DNA from: a bacterium
GTDB taxonomy: Bacteria > Armatimonadota > Chthonomonadetes > Chthonomonadales > Chthonomonadaceae
Length of the DNA: 12,975 bases
Reading direction: 5' to 3'
NCBI GenBank assembly: GCA_021805405.1
Contig: JAJZFK010000266.1
Location: forward strand, 1-12,975
Below are positions 1-7,184 of this stretch, piece after piece. The notes below the pieces were generated by a model. It saw only the letters and a list, made by a program, of their open reading frames with translations, was not told the DNA's origin and ran no database searches. How positions within the stretch are numbered: the stretch's first letter is position 1; each line of letters opens with the position of its first letter. The translations under genes were made by a program, and so were the position numbers.

Positions 1-2
1 CG

Positions 3-611
3 CGCGTGGCCGTCAATTCTTCGCTTTCTGCCCGGTGGGTGGGCGCTGCAGTTCAGCACCATACCGTGCGACGGCGAAGTACAAATCTTGAGGTTGCTGT
101 GAACGTTCCATCTAACCAAGTAGACCCCTTGCATGCAGTTACTACTGCCAACGCAATACAGGAACCTGTGATTATGCCTAATCGCATGAGAGTTGAAGGG
201 GGAACCAGTAAGAGGTCTGTGGCAAATGCGCCAATGTTTGCCGGCCTTGCGCAGTCAAAGATTCTTCGCGGCAGTACTCTTGCTCTTTCGAATTCCGCAG
301 GGCTAACCCTTGGAGGCAACGGACTGGCAAAGAACTCAGGCACCATGGCAGTAGCTGTTTCACCTGAGCTTTCAGCACAGCTTCCCAGCAGTAAAGCAAG
401 TGCTGCGGAGGCAAATACAGTCGTAGCCTATCGCGGAATTCATCCATTGCAGTATGACGGTGCCACCACAGATTCTGGAATCAATCTGCATGTCATTGAC
501 CCTACGCGTCATCTTAATGCACGGCTCGTAATTCCGCCTCAACGGGCAAATCAGTTGTCAATTTCTGGCGTGGCTCCTGCCATAAGAACAGGGAGTTCAA
601 ATAATCCTTAA
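3..611 (+). CDS. Unrecognised protein, C-terminal part (5' end probably outside window)
   Basis: I do not recognise this protein. The reading frame is open to the left edge of the window. The first usable start is a GTG at position 6, but only five bases precede it, so no ribosome binding site can be judged and the gene probably begins upstream. The visible part is about 200 residues, rich in Ala, Ser, Asn and Val. It has no clear membrane segment, no signal peptide and no motif I can name. Short stretches such as LEVAVNVPSN and NARLVIPPQ suggest beta structure. Its TAA stop (609-611) is followed at once by the ATG of the STN-domain gene, so the two are very likely co-transcribed and translationally coupled. 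This suggests a shared envelope-related role, which is inference only. The opposite-strand frames look like shadows. Confidence 0.55.
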   Translation, partial: RVAVNSSLSARWVGAAVQHHTVRRRSTNLEVAVNVPSNQVDPLHAVTTANAIQEPVIMPNRMRVEGGTSKRSVANAPMFAGLAQSKILRGSTLALSNSAGLTLGGNGLAKNSGTMAVAVSPELSAQLPSSKASAAEANTVVAYRGIHPLQYDGATTDSGINLHVIDPTRHLNARLVIPPQRANQLSISGVAPAIRTGSSNNP

Positions 612-1412
612 ATGTTAAGGTACAAATCAACAATCTTTACCATAATATCGCTGCTGCTTTTACAGCGGGTGGCCGTTGCACAGACGGTCGGGACGCAATC
701 CGTTTCCGGTACGATAACTTCGCTATCTGTTAGTGCTGATCATGCAAACGTGAAGTCTCTTCTCCTGGCAGTCTTCAAGCAGGTGGGTATGCAGTATGTG
801 CCCGATGATACTGTAAAGGGTGAGATTACCTTTAATCTTTCTAATGCCAACCTTAACACGGTGCTTAAAGAGATCTGCTCTCAGGATGCGCTTAAATTTA
901 CCGTAGACAACCGTGGTGTTTACAGGTTTACCCAGAACACCCAGGCGCTGCAGGCTCAGTTGTTTGCGCACCAAACCAATGGTGTCCTGCTCGCGCAAAA
1001 GTTGCGCCAGTTTGGATACTCCGTTAGTGCACCGATCATCGTGGTGCCAGGAACTGCCAACAACCCGGCGGTTACCGGGCAGGCGCTTACTCCCTGGGAT
1101 GCGATGATGCGGCGTAATGGTACAGTGGGGGTAGATATCCCCGCTGGCAAACCAATACCTGTGTACCGCGTTTTGCAGGAATTTAGTCTGCAATCCAACG
1201 TGAGAATTGCAATCGATCCAGCTATCGCGAAAAACCCTTCGTTCAGAATCGATGGGCACATCGTGCGACCGTTACCGCAGGCACTTCAGCTTTTGGGCCA
1301 GGTTGGGCACCTTACCATAGTGCGCACGGCAACCGGTTATTTCGTAACTCCCGCGCCAGACTTCCGGATCTTTTACGGCAGCAGTACCGCACCGCGCACG
1401 GCATTTCCTTAA
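612..1412 (+). CDS. Exported protein with two STN (secretin/TonB N-terminal) like domains
   Basis: The 266-residue product begins with a clear signal peptide: a basic start (LRYK), a hydrophobic core at about residues 8-17 and a likely signal peptidase I site after AVA at 21-23. Residues about 38-107 match the STN pattern: short strand, a helix starting NVKSLLLAVFKQVG, then strands around EITFNLSNANLNTVLKEI and VYRFTQ. Residues about 174-246 look like a second copy (RVLQEFSLQSNVRIAIDP, then PLPQALQLLGQ and GYFVTP). STN domains occur at the N-terminus of secretins and TonB-dependent receptors. Here no secretin pore or beta barrel follows, so this is a free-standing periplasmic protein, perhaps an adaptor for a secretion, pilus or signalling complex. 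The ATG directly abuts the upstream stop, and the nearest SD-like GGGAG (591-595) is about 16 bases away, which suggests reinitiation after the upstream gene. Domain 1 is more certain than domain 2. Confidence 0.8.
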   Translation: MLRYKSTIFTIISLLLLQRVAVAQTVGTQSVSGTITSLSVSADHANVKSLLLAVFKQVGMQYVPDDTVKGEITFNLSNANLNTVLKEICSQDALKFTVDNRGVYRFTQNTQALQAQLFAHQTNGVLLAQKLRQFGYSVSAPIIVVPGTANNPAVTGQALTPWDAMMRRNGTVGVDIPAGKPIPVYRVLQEFSLQSNVRIAIDPAIAKNPSFRIDGHIVRPLPQALQLLGQVGHLTIVRTATGYFVTPAPDFRIFYGSSTAPRTAFP

Positions 1413-1441
1413 CGGTTAACATATCCAGTTCCTTCGGTTAT

Positions 1442-1792
1442 TTATAGCTGCAGGAGCTGGAGAACGTTGTTTTCTGAGTCGCGCAACGATGCTACTGCTG
1501 TAAGGCCAGGCGAACTTGTGGGAGCGTTGAGAAAAGCAACACCGCGCCCGGTTAGCTGCCTGTATGCCTCCTCGCAGTCATTCACCACAAGCGTTATAAC
1601 CACACTGTTAGGATCCCACTTAAAGTCGGCAGTGGGCACCGGGCTTAATTGCAGCGCTATTCCTTCCTTAAACATTACCCAATCTGCCTGTTCGTTTTCA
1701 ACCGTAAGCCCCAATTTATCGCGATAGAACTGTATTGCGCGATCGATATCGGTAACCATTACCGATGCGATCACGCCCTGAATGTTGATCAT
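1442..1792 (-). CDS. VOC-fold (glyoxalase/bleomycin resistance type) protein without metal ligands
   Basis: The 116-residue product has the length and two-module pattern of a single-domain VOC protein. The first beta-alpha module is VMVTDIDRAIQFYRDKLGL. The second is LVVNDCEEAYRQLTGRGV, ending in the usual final strand (RDSENNVLQLLQL). Classical glyoxalase I members bind metal through His/Glu residues on four strands. Here those places appear to be Ile8, Gln in IALQLSP, Val in VITLVV and Gln in VLQLLQL. A metal-dependent lyase or dioxygenase activity is therefore unlikely, and a small-molecule binding role fits better. The start overlaps the csaB stop by four bases (1789-1792), so it is the last gene of the DUF5693-csaB operon and translation is probably coupled. 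It is convergent with the STN gene, with 29 bases between the stops. The substrate cannot be named. Confidence 0.88.
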   Translation of the reverse strand: MINIQGVIASVMVTDIDRAIQFYRDKLGLTVENEQADWVMFKEGIALQLSPVPTADFKWDPNSVVITLVVNDCEEAYRQLTGRGVAFLNAPTSSPGLTAVASLRDSENNVLQLLQL

Positions 1793-2898
1793 GCTTTATC
1801 GTTTACCATTTCCATGGCGACTTCTGCATTGCGAAGTGCCATTGCCCTCAACCGTGTTTTCTGTGCGCTAATCGCGTTATTTGCCACTTCAAGGTTCGCT
1901 AACAGCGTGGTTACATAACCTGTTACTCCCTCTGCATCAAGGTTTTCCCACGAAAACAGACCCTCTTTGAATTGAATGGTCTCCATGAGTGCATCAATCT
2001 TCGGGTCATAACTTAGAGCAACAGGTGGTAGGCCGGCCGTGATACCCAGGATGAGTGCATGCAATCGCATAGCAACCACCAGTCTTGCGCGCTGCAGAAT
2101 AGAGATGAGCAGTGAAGGCGCATAGGGCTGTGCAAGTACGTGGCAACGCGCATGACGACCTGTGGCCATGTAGATCTCCTGCGCAAGTTGCAGGTCTGCA
2201 GGGTGCTGCATCGGCAGCAGTATGAGGTTACCTGGCAGTTCGTTAAGGAGCAACCTGGTGAGCGTTGTGTACTTTGAGGTGGACTCCGAACTTCCCCAGT
2301 GACGCAACGCGATCACCACGCTGCCATTTACGCCCGTCAGTGGCTCTATAGCCTCCACAACCCGCATAGCCTGTAGCGGTGCTGGGGATAGCGCAAAAGC
2401 GAGGTCGGCAGTTACTTCCACATTTGGCGTGGTTACGCCAATTCGTTGGAGCAGTGCCGCAGAGGCAGCATCGCGCACAGTAACTGCCTTGCATTTGCGT
2501 GCAGTTGCGGCGGTTAGCCGTTGAGAAATTGGTAGGTTTAGCGGTCCGATACCCTGAGCGCACATCATGACAGGTTTACGGTGAAACTGAGCGGCGCGTA
2601 TTACCAGGAGGTAGTATAGTAGTGACTTAAGGCTGGTGGTATCCTGCAGGAGACTACCTCCGCCAGAGATAAGGGCGTCACAGGTTAAAAGAGCCTGTCT
2701 AACCGAAGACCAGTTCATTCTGTGTGCACTTTTTACACCATGAAGTGCCTCTGTGCCAACCGGGTTTTGAGACAGGACGTTGACACAGGAGCCTGGGGAT
2801 ACCTCCTGCAGGGCGCTGATTAGACCAGCCAAAACTGCCTCGTCGCCCGCATTACCGCAGCCATAATAACCAGAAACTGCAAATCTGGGAGGTCTCAC
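1789..2898 (-). CDS. csaB: Polysaccharide pyruvyl transferase CsaB
   Basis: CsaB enzymes transfer an enolpyruvyl group from phosphoenolpyruvate to a sugar of the secondary cell-wall polymer, forming the pyruvate ketal that SLH domains of S-layer proteins bind. The 369-residue length fits the family. Visible motifs are the N-terminal GYYGCGNAGDEA (10-21), the glycine-rich SGGGSLLQD (78-86), QGIGPL (115-120), the conserved MRLHA (Arg278, His280) and SYDPK (296-300). No membrane segment is seen, so the enzyme is cytoplasmic. The start is a GTG whose first four bases (GTGA) overlap the stop of the upstream DUF5693 gene. The same kind of overlap links it to the VOC gene downstream. The csaB-DUF5693 pairing is a recurring arrangement in bacteria with SLH-anchored envelopes. 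No SLH protein or polymer synthesis gene is in this window, so the exact polymer is unknown. Confidence 0.95.
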   Translation of the reverse strand: MRPPRFAVSGYYGCGNAGDEAVLAGLISALQEVSPGSCVNVLSQNPVGTEALHGVKSAHRMNWSSVRQALLTCDALISGGGSLLQDTTSLKSLLYYLLVIRAAQFHRKPVMMCAQGIGPLNLPISQRLTAATARKCKAVTVRDAASAALLQRIGVTTPNVEVTADLAFALSPAPLQAMRVVEAIEPLTGVNGSVVIALRHWGSSESTSKYTTLTRLLLNELPGNLILLPMQHPADLQLAQEIYMATGRHARCHVLAQPYAPSLLISILQRARLVVAMRLHALILGITAGLPPVALSYDPKIDALMETIQFKEGLFSWENLDAEGVTGYVTTLLANLEVANNAISAQKTRLRAMALRNAEVAMEMVNDKA

Positions 2899-4934
2899 GC
2901 AGGCTGCCCGGCATCGGCTTTTGGGTTCGCGGCTAACAGGCGCGATGCGATGATCTCAACAATCACAAAACAACAGGTACCCAGCACCGCCCCAATGAGA
3001 ATACCCAGCCCGCCGCGCCACGCTGCAATTATTAGCGGTGTGTGTATATGGCAAAACGTGTTGAGCAGGGAAACCTGCCCGAGCGCAGCAACGATGAAAA
3101 CCGGTACCGCAAGTTTTGTGCGGCCCTTTTTGTGAAGTGCAAGTGCCAGTACCCACGCCGGATGGCCAACCAGAAACTCCTTCGTACGTGGTCTCACAGG
3201 AAGGACGTGGTCTAGCAGCGCGCGCGCCTTCATCTCCAGTGGAGAAACTGCAACACTGGAGTCATTTCCGCTTCGCGCCAGCACGATGGCGATAGCTGCT
3301 AACCCCAGCATCATGAGCAGCAACTGCCAGTAGAGTGCCGGTTCCATGATAACTGTGCGAAGGCGTTGGTATGCACGAATGCAGAACAGTTTGAGGTTTT
3401 CGCCTACGATAGCAGGGCCACCTGCCAGTATGAAAACGATGAGGATGAGAATAGGCACCGCATGCTGAGCTTTAATGCCCATGAACTGCTGGGCCTTCAC
3501 GACAAATATTCGGGATGCCAGCAGCCCGTCGACAGCGATAATTCCCAGCACTGTGGTAGCGCAAGCAGTGGCTAGTGTTTTATAGGCGAACAGCAACGAT
3601 GAGACAATAGAATTTGATGGCGACGTATCCCCCTTTTTTGGTAGCGCCCTAAGGCAGGCAATGCAGGGGAATGTAATTCCTGCAAGGAGTGCAGCGAGTT
3701 TGCGGCCTTCATCACCGGCAATTGAAAGACCCGCGCAAATTAACACTAACACTGCCAGCAGTTCAACGCCAACAACCGTTGAAATGGGGAATAGTATCAT
3801 GATTAGCCACACCATGCCAGCGGCTATCGCGAGACCTATGAGGGCACGAACGATGACTGGCTCGTCCACACGGTGAAACGGTCTTGCAGTGCCAAATGCC
3901 ATTGCGCCACCGTCCCATGTGTTACCGTGAGCAATTCGAGCAGCAACCCGGCTGACATACTGCAGGTTTTCTTGTAAGGTATGGTCACCAGCCTGAGTAA
4001 GGAGCCGCACATAGCAGAAGCGGATATTTCGCTCGCGTGCAGCCAGGCCAAACCGTTCCACCATTGCCGGCTCGGTCATATCACCCATCTCCGCCGCCTG
4101 AATGCTGTGAACACGAATATAGGCACCTTTTAGCGCGGCGGCAAGGGTGGAATTGCCGTGCTGTTTACCAAACTCCACTTCACCGTACATAACACCGGTA
4201 GGTGATACACCGTGGTTGTTGGGCAGCATTAACGCTGCCACCTGCTTCTCTACGCCCCGGTAACCTAACACATCCTGCCCGCTAAAGATCACGAGGGTGA
4301 CACCCTCGCGGTGAAGCTGGTCGAGTACGCGCTTAGCACTGGCAACATCTACGTCTGGGTAGTTGCCAACTCGGGCGACCACATCCATGTGCGCCGCATG
4401 TGCTAACTCCACTGCACGGGGTGAAAGGCCGATGCCAAGCGTGCGCAAGTTAGCATAACTAACCGGAGTGTGAAAAGATGGCACCTGCGGAGTGGAGACG
4501 AAGTACGTGTGCCCGGCCTTACGAAGATTTGGTGGGGTATCAACGGCTTTAAGTGGAATTCCTCTAAGTTGCAATGCCTTAAGGATTCGCACTTCTATAA
4601 TGGGATCTACAACTTTTACCACCGTGCATGAACCATCAGGAGTTGCGACAGTATTCATTCGGACCGCACCGGTAGTTTCCAAAGATGATATGGTGTCCTC
4701 AGTAATGATGACGGCATCGACGTCACGCTGATGGAACTGCTGTAAGGTCGCCAGTGTGCTCTCGCCAGAAAACTGGGCAAGCGCGCTGATCTCCTGAAAT
4801 TCCAACCCAAGCTCAACGCGTCGATTTTCTCGTTCTACACGGAATCGAAGGGCCATTCCATACAGCCCAGCCAGTGTGCCAGCAGCAATTAGTAGTGCGA
4901 TAAGTGTGGAAAGAGGGGTGAGGCGTCTTTGCAA
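2895..4934 (-). CDS. DUF5693 family multi-pass membrane protein, csaB partner
   Basis: The 679-residue protein has an N-terminal membrane segment (about 8-30). A large, probably extracytoplasmic domain of about 350 residues follows, then a C-terminal half with about eight or more hydrophobic helices. The soluble part holds features I associate with DUF5693: VIFSGQDVLGYRG, GEVEFGKQHG and YIRVHSI. The family has no established biochemical function. It is recurrently found beside csaB, so a role in export, assembly or display of the pyruvylated wall polymer is a reasonable inference. The start is a TTG preceded by AAGGA about 10 bases upstream (near 4945-4949). A good promoter lies about 30 bases further up, leaving a short leader. 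It is the first gene of the operon and overlaps csaB by four bases (TGA inside GTGA). The TTG is the only start that keeps the whole first membrane helix with an SD site. Confidence 0.87.
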   Translation of the reverse strand: MQRRLTPLSTLIALLIAAGTLAGLYGMALRFRVERENRRVELGLEFQEISALAQFSGESTLATLQQFHQRDVDAVIITEDTISSLETTGAVRMNTVATPDGSCTVVKVVDPIIEVRILKALQLRGIPLKAVDTPPNLRKAGHTYFVSTPQVPSFHTPVSYANLRTLGIGLSPRAVELAHAAHMDVVARVGNYPDVDVASAKRVLDQLHREGVTLVIFSGQDVLGYRGVEKQVAALMLPNNHGVSPTGVMYGEVEFGKQHGNSTLAAALKGAYIRVHSIQAAEMGDMTEPAMVERFGLAARERNIRFCYVRLLTQAGDHTLQENLQYVSRVAARIAHGNTWDGGAMAFGTARPFHRVDEPVIVRALIGLAIAAGMVWLIMILFPISTVVGVELLAVLVLICAGLSIAGDEGRKLAALLAGITFPCIACLRALPKKGDTSPSNSIVSSLLFAYKTLATACATTVLGIIAVDGLLASRIFVVKAQQFMGIKAQHAVPILILIVFILAGGPAIVGENLKLFCIRAYQRLRTVIMEPALYWQLLLMMLGLAAIAIVLARSGNDSSVAVSPLEMKARALLDHVLPVRPRTKEFLVGHPAWVLALALHKKGRTKLAVPVFIVAALGQVSLLNTFCHIHTPLIIAAWRGGLGILIGAVLGTCCFVIVEIIASRLLAANPKADAGQPA

Positions 4935-5345
4935 GCCAGAATTATCCTTGGTGCGATTTACCGCATTGTAGCACGAAGCATCTGGTTACCGCAACAGACA
5001 CCACATGTAATATGAATTAAGAAGGTTGGCTCGACCACGAAGAGAGATCCCCGCATGGGTTTTGTCCTTGGGTGCTAGGCACAAATTAGCGCACCAAGAT
5101 CGTCAACGTGAGCTGGCACTAGCAAGGTTCTATAGGCCGCTTTGGCAAGTGAGCGAGCGACCCTCTGCAGTGGTAGTCCGAACGGATAAGTTGATCGGTA
5201 ATACGTCAGCATTTATACAACTTCGTTTGGTGCATTAAGGTTATAACCTTTGGATTGTACTTATTGCCCACGTCTTCGAGACGGCGGCCCTGTTACGAGC
5301 GCCGTTGGTTCTGTGAGGCTGCCGCAATTGTAGACGGTTTGGGCT
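4935..5345. other. Gene-poor 411-base interval with a 14-base perfect palindrome
   Basis: This gap separates the 3' end of the diguanylate cyclase gene from the DUF5693 operon start; both lie on the minus strand. The left end holds the operon promoter. Positions 5237-5250 form a perfect palindrome, AAGGTTATAACCTT, which could be a regulator site or chance. A 6-base inverted repeat (ACGGCG at 5281-5286, CGCCGT at 5300-5305) lies just past the cyclase stop but has no T-run on either side, so I do not call it a terminator. A 70-codon TTG-initiated frame (5026-5238, +) has no ribosome binding site and no recognisable content. I see no RNA gene here. Confidence 0.4.
4965..4994 (-). promoter_or_regulatory. 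Sigma70-type promoter for the DUF5693-csaB-VOC operon
   Basis: On the minus strand, TTGCGG (4994-4989) and TACAAT (4970-4965) are separated by 18 bases. The -10 box is preceded by TGC, which gives an extended -10 (TGCTACAAT). Transcription would start near 4958 and give a leader of about 24 bases before the TTG start of the DUF5693 gene. Three of six bases match the -35 consensus and five of six the -10. Confidence 0.6.
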
Positions 5346-6752
5346 CTATGCTGCCCGCCACACTTCAGGATTCAGTTGGTGCGCGACCACAATGGTATTT
5401 CTACCGGCTCGCTTGGCAGTATAGAGTGCCTGGTCGGCCACATCCAGCAGGATTGCGGTAGTGGGCGTGTTCTCGTTTAGTGAGGCTATACCAATGCTTA
5501 CAGTTACCTCGCGTTCAACCCATGCGTGCTGGTGTAACGTAGCCTGCAGGCGGTTAGCCACTAGCCTGCTGCCTTCTGCAGAAGCGTCCGGCATGATTGC
5601 CAGGTACTCCTCACCGCCATATCGACCTACCGAGTCTTCATTGCGCAGGCACTTAGTTATAAGCCGCGCAACTACTTTCAGTACCTCGTCTCCTGCAAGA
5701 TGGCCAAAATCGTCATTGTAGTTCTTGAATTGATCAACGTCAATCATCAGGATGCTTAAGGGTTTATTATGACGGATCGCATACGAGAAGCTCTTGTCGA
5801 GTGTGGTCATTAAGTGGCGGCGGTTAAACAGCCCAGTGAGCGAATCGCGCAGTGCCAGTTCCGAAAGCTGCCTATTGCTCTCTTCTAATGCCCGGCGTTG
5901 TGCGTCTAACGTGATATTCAGCTGCTGGGATATTCGTAACTGGTCACTAAGCCGCGATTCCAGCGACTTTCGTTCAGTAATGTCTACGTGGGCACACATG
6001 CAACCTACAATGGATTTGTCTTTGCCATACATAGGAAACGCGCTACGCACTAGGGTCCTTGTGGAGCCATCAGCATGCTCAAACACCCATTCTTCGCTCT
6101 GTGTGCGGCCCCCATTAAATATCCTGCTTAGCCGCTGTTTTACCTTTTCCGGCTGCTCATTTTTATAGAGCAACCTGAAAATGGACTTCTGCATTGCCTG
6201 GTCGGCTCTTACACCAAAGAGCTCTTCACTTGCGTGATTCCAGTCCTGTATAGTGCCGTCAGCATCCAGCGTTACACACGCTATTGGCAGGCTGCGAAAC
6301 AACTCGGCGAACCGGTAGTTGGCCTCCTCCGCAATGCAGAGAGCTCTGTCAGTCTCTTCGCTACGATCGTTAAGGTCAACCTGTAACTGTGTAATTCGGG
6401 CTGCCACCATGAGCCGGGCGGCGAGCTCTGCAGGGTCCACGGGCTTTAGCAGATAATCGTCTGCTCCCGCTGCAACTCCAGTAGTCCTACCGTCAATATG
6501 GTCTCGCCCGGTCATTAAAATCACGTAAGTGTAACGATCCCTGGTCGAGCTGCGCACGCGCTGGCAAAGAGCCAGACCATCCATTCCGGGCATCACCCAG
6601 TCAGTAAGGAGCACATCAAAGGGTTCACTTTGTAGGCGCTCCCAGGCTGCCTCGCTGCTGGTAACATAAGTTGCGGTATAACGCAACTCGGTTAACATCG
6701 CGCATATCAGTTTTGCGGACGATTTGCTGTCGTCTACAATTAGCACGTTCAT
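5346..6752 (-). CDS. Response regulator with receiver, PAS and GGDEF domains (diguanylate cyclase)
   Basis: The product would make cyclic di-GMP from two GTP in response to phosphorylation. Numbering from MNVLIVDDS, the receiver domain spans 1-120 with Asp7/Asp8, phosphoacceptor Asp51 (TDWVMPGMDG), Thr81 and Lys103. A PAS domain covers about 150-270 (LDADGTIQDWNHASEELFG to VDITERK) and a short coiled linker leads to the GGDEF domain. The active-site loop is GGEEY (379-383), a functional variant. An RNED inhibitory site (370-373) lies exactly five residues before it, so product feedback inhibition is expected. I prefer the ATG at 6752 because the receiver starts there and a GGTGA lies four bases upstream. 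The longer ATG at 6782 adds ten residues, lacks an SD site and overlaps a possible -10 box. No partner histidine kinase is adjacent, and the gene stands alone. Confidence 0.95.
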   Translation of the reverse strand: MNVLIVDDSKSSAKLICAMLTELRYTATYVTSSEAAWERLQSEPFDVLLTDWVMPGMDGLALCQRVRSSTRDRYTYVILMTGRDHIDGRTTGVAAGADDYLLKPVDPAELAARLMVAARITQLQVDLNDRSEETDRALCIAEEANYRFAELFRSLPIACVTLDADGTIQDWNHASEELFGVRADQAMQKSIFRLLYKNEQPEKVKQRLSRIFNGGRTQSEEWVFEHADGSTRTLVRSAFPMYGKDKSIVGCMCAHVDITERKSLESRLSDQLRISQQLNITLDAQRRALEESNRQLSELALRDSLTGLFNRRHLMTTLDKSFSYAIRHNKPLSILMIDVDQFKNYNDDFGHLAGDEVLKVVARLITKCLRNEDSVGRYGGEEYLAIMPDASAEGSRLVANRLQATLHQHAWVEREVTVSIGIASLNENTPTTAILLDVADQALYTAKRAGRNTIVVAHQLNPEVWRAA

Positions 6753-6773
6753 TCGGTCACCATTCTGTAGTGA

Positions 6774-6802
6774 ATTGTACATCTGGTCTTAGGTAGTAAC
6801 TA
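6774..6802 (-). promoter_or_regulatory. Possible promoter of the diguanylate cyclase gene
   Basis: A TACAAT -10 hexamer lies at 6779-6774 on the minus strand, the same hexamer used in the two better promoters of this window. At 17 bases spacing the -35 position reads TAGTTA (6802-6797), only a partial match. Transcription would begin near 6767, about 15 bases before the ATG at 6752, which fits the shorter gene start. The evidence is weak without a -35 match. Confidence 0.35.
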
Positions 6803-7184
6803 GTTTTCGCACGCCAACGTAATGGCATCGGTATACAGACCATTTTGCCCCTGGCGCGGCTGACAATCGATATCACCTTAATATATTGCAACAAGTTGTT
6901 GAGCTCATAGCTTGCAATAGGTATACCGGAGACGGCTTACGAGACTATGCCCCAGATTGCGGGTTGACGTCCAAGCATTTATTTGGGTGCAATTTATTGT
7001 TGGCAACTCCCCTTAAATATATGAGGGCGAGAGTAAAATCCTGTTTGTCAAATTCACGACGAAGGTTAAAAACGCGAAATGAAGATTTTGGGTTGATCGG
7101 AGGGGCAACCACTATAACTTCTGTAACGTACTAAACATGTGCGAAATATAATCGGTTAAATAGTCAACACTTAAAGGATGATAG
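6783..7184. other. 402-base divergent intergenic region upstream of the exporter
   Basis: This AT-richer gap lies between two divergently transcribed genes and must hold control sites for both. On the plus strand a consensus TATAAT at 7147-7152 is the best -10 for the exporter, with the start codon about 32 bases downstream, but no good -35 lies 16-18 bases before it. Positions 6889-6901 form a 13-base inverted repeat, CAACAA-G-TTGTTG, flanked by AT-rich sequence. TTGCAA occurs twice (6887-6892 and 6912-6917), and GGTATACC (6920-6927) is palindromic. An 82-codon frame (6886-7134, +) starts at a TTG without an SD site and does not look like a protein. No transcription factor gene is present. 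Confidence 0.4.
7147..7152 (+). promoter_or_regulatory. Candidate -10 box for the exporter gene
   Basis: TATAAT matches the sigma70 -10 consensus at all six bases and lies about 32 bases before the exporter ATG. The hexamer 17 bases upstream (TAACGT) does not match a -35 box. The promoter may need an activator, or the match may be chance in AT-rich sequence. Confidence 0.35.

Noticed and set aside
723..1259. 178-codon minus-strand frame
   Set aside because: It is antisense to the STN-domain gene, which has a signal peptide and domain structure; a shadow frame.
1409..1440. Repeated CGGTTA and palindromic GTTAAC between the convergent STN and VOC genes
   Set aside because: The elements are short and cannot form a terminator stem with a T-run; taken as chance.
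5026..5238. 70-codon TTG-started frame on the plus strand
   Set aside because: No ribosome binding site, no recognisable domain and composition unlike its neighbours; probably chance.
5281..5305. Inverted repeat ACGGCG/CGCCGT after the cyclase gene as a terminator
   Set aside because: Only six base pairs with a 13-base loop and no T-run on either strand.
6886..7134. 82-codon TTG-started frame upstream of the exporter
   Set aside because: No SD site, composition not protein-like, and it covers the likely control region.
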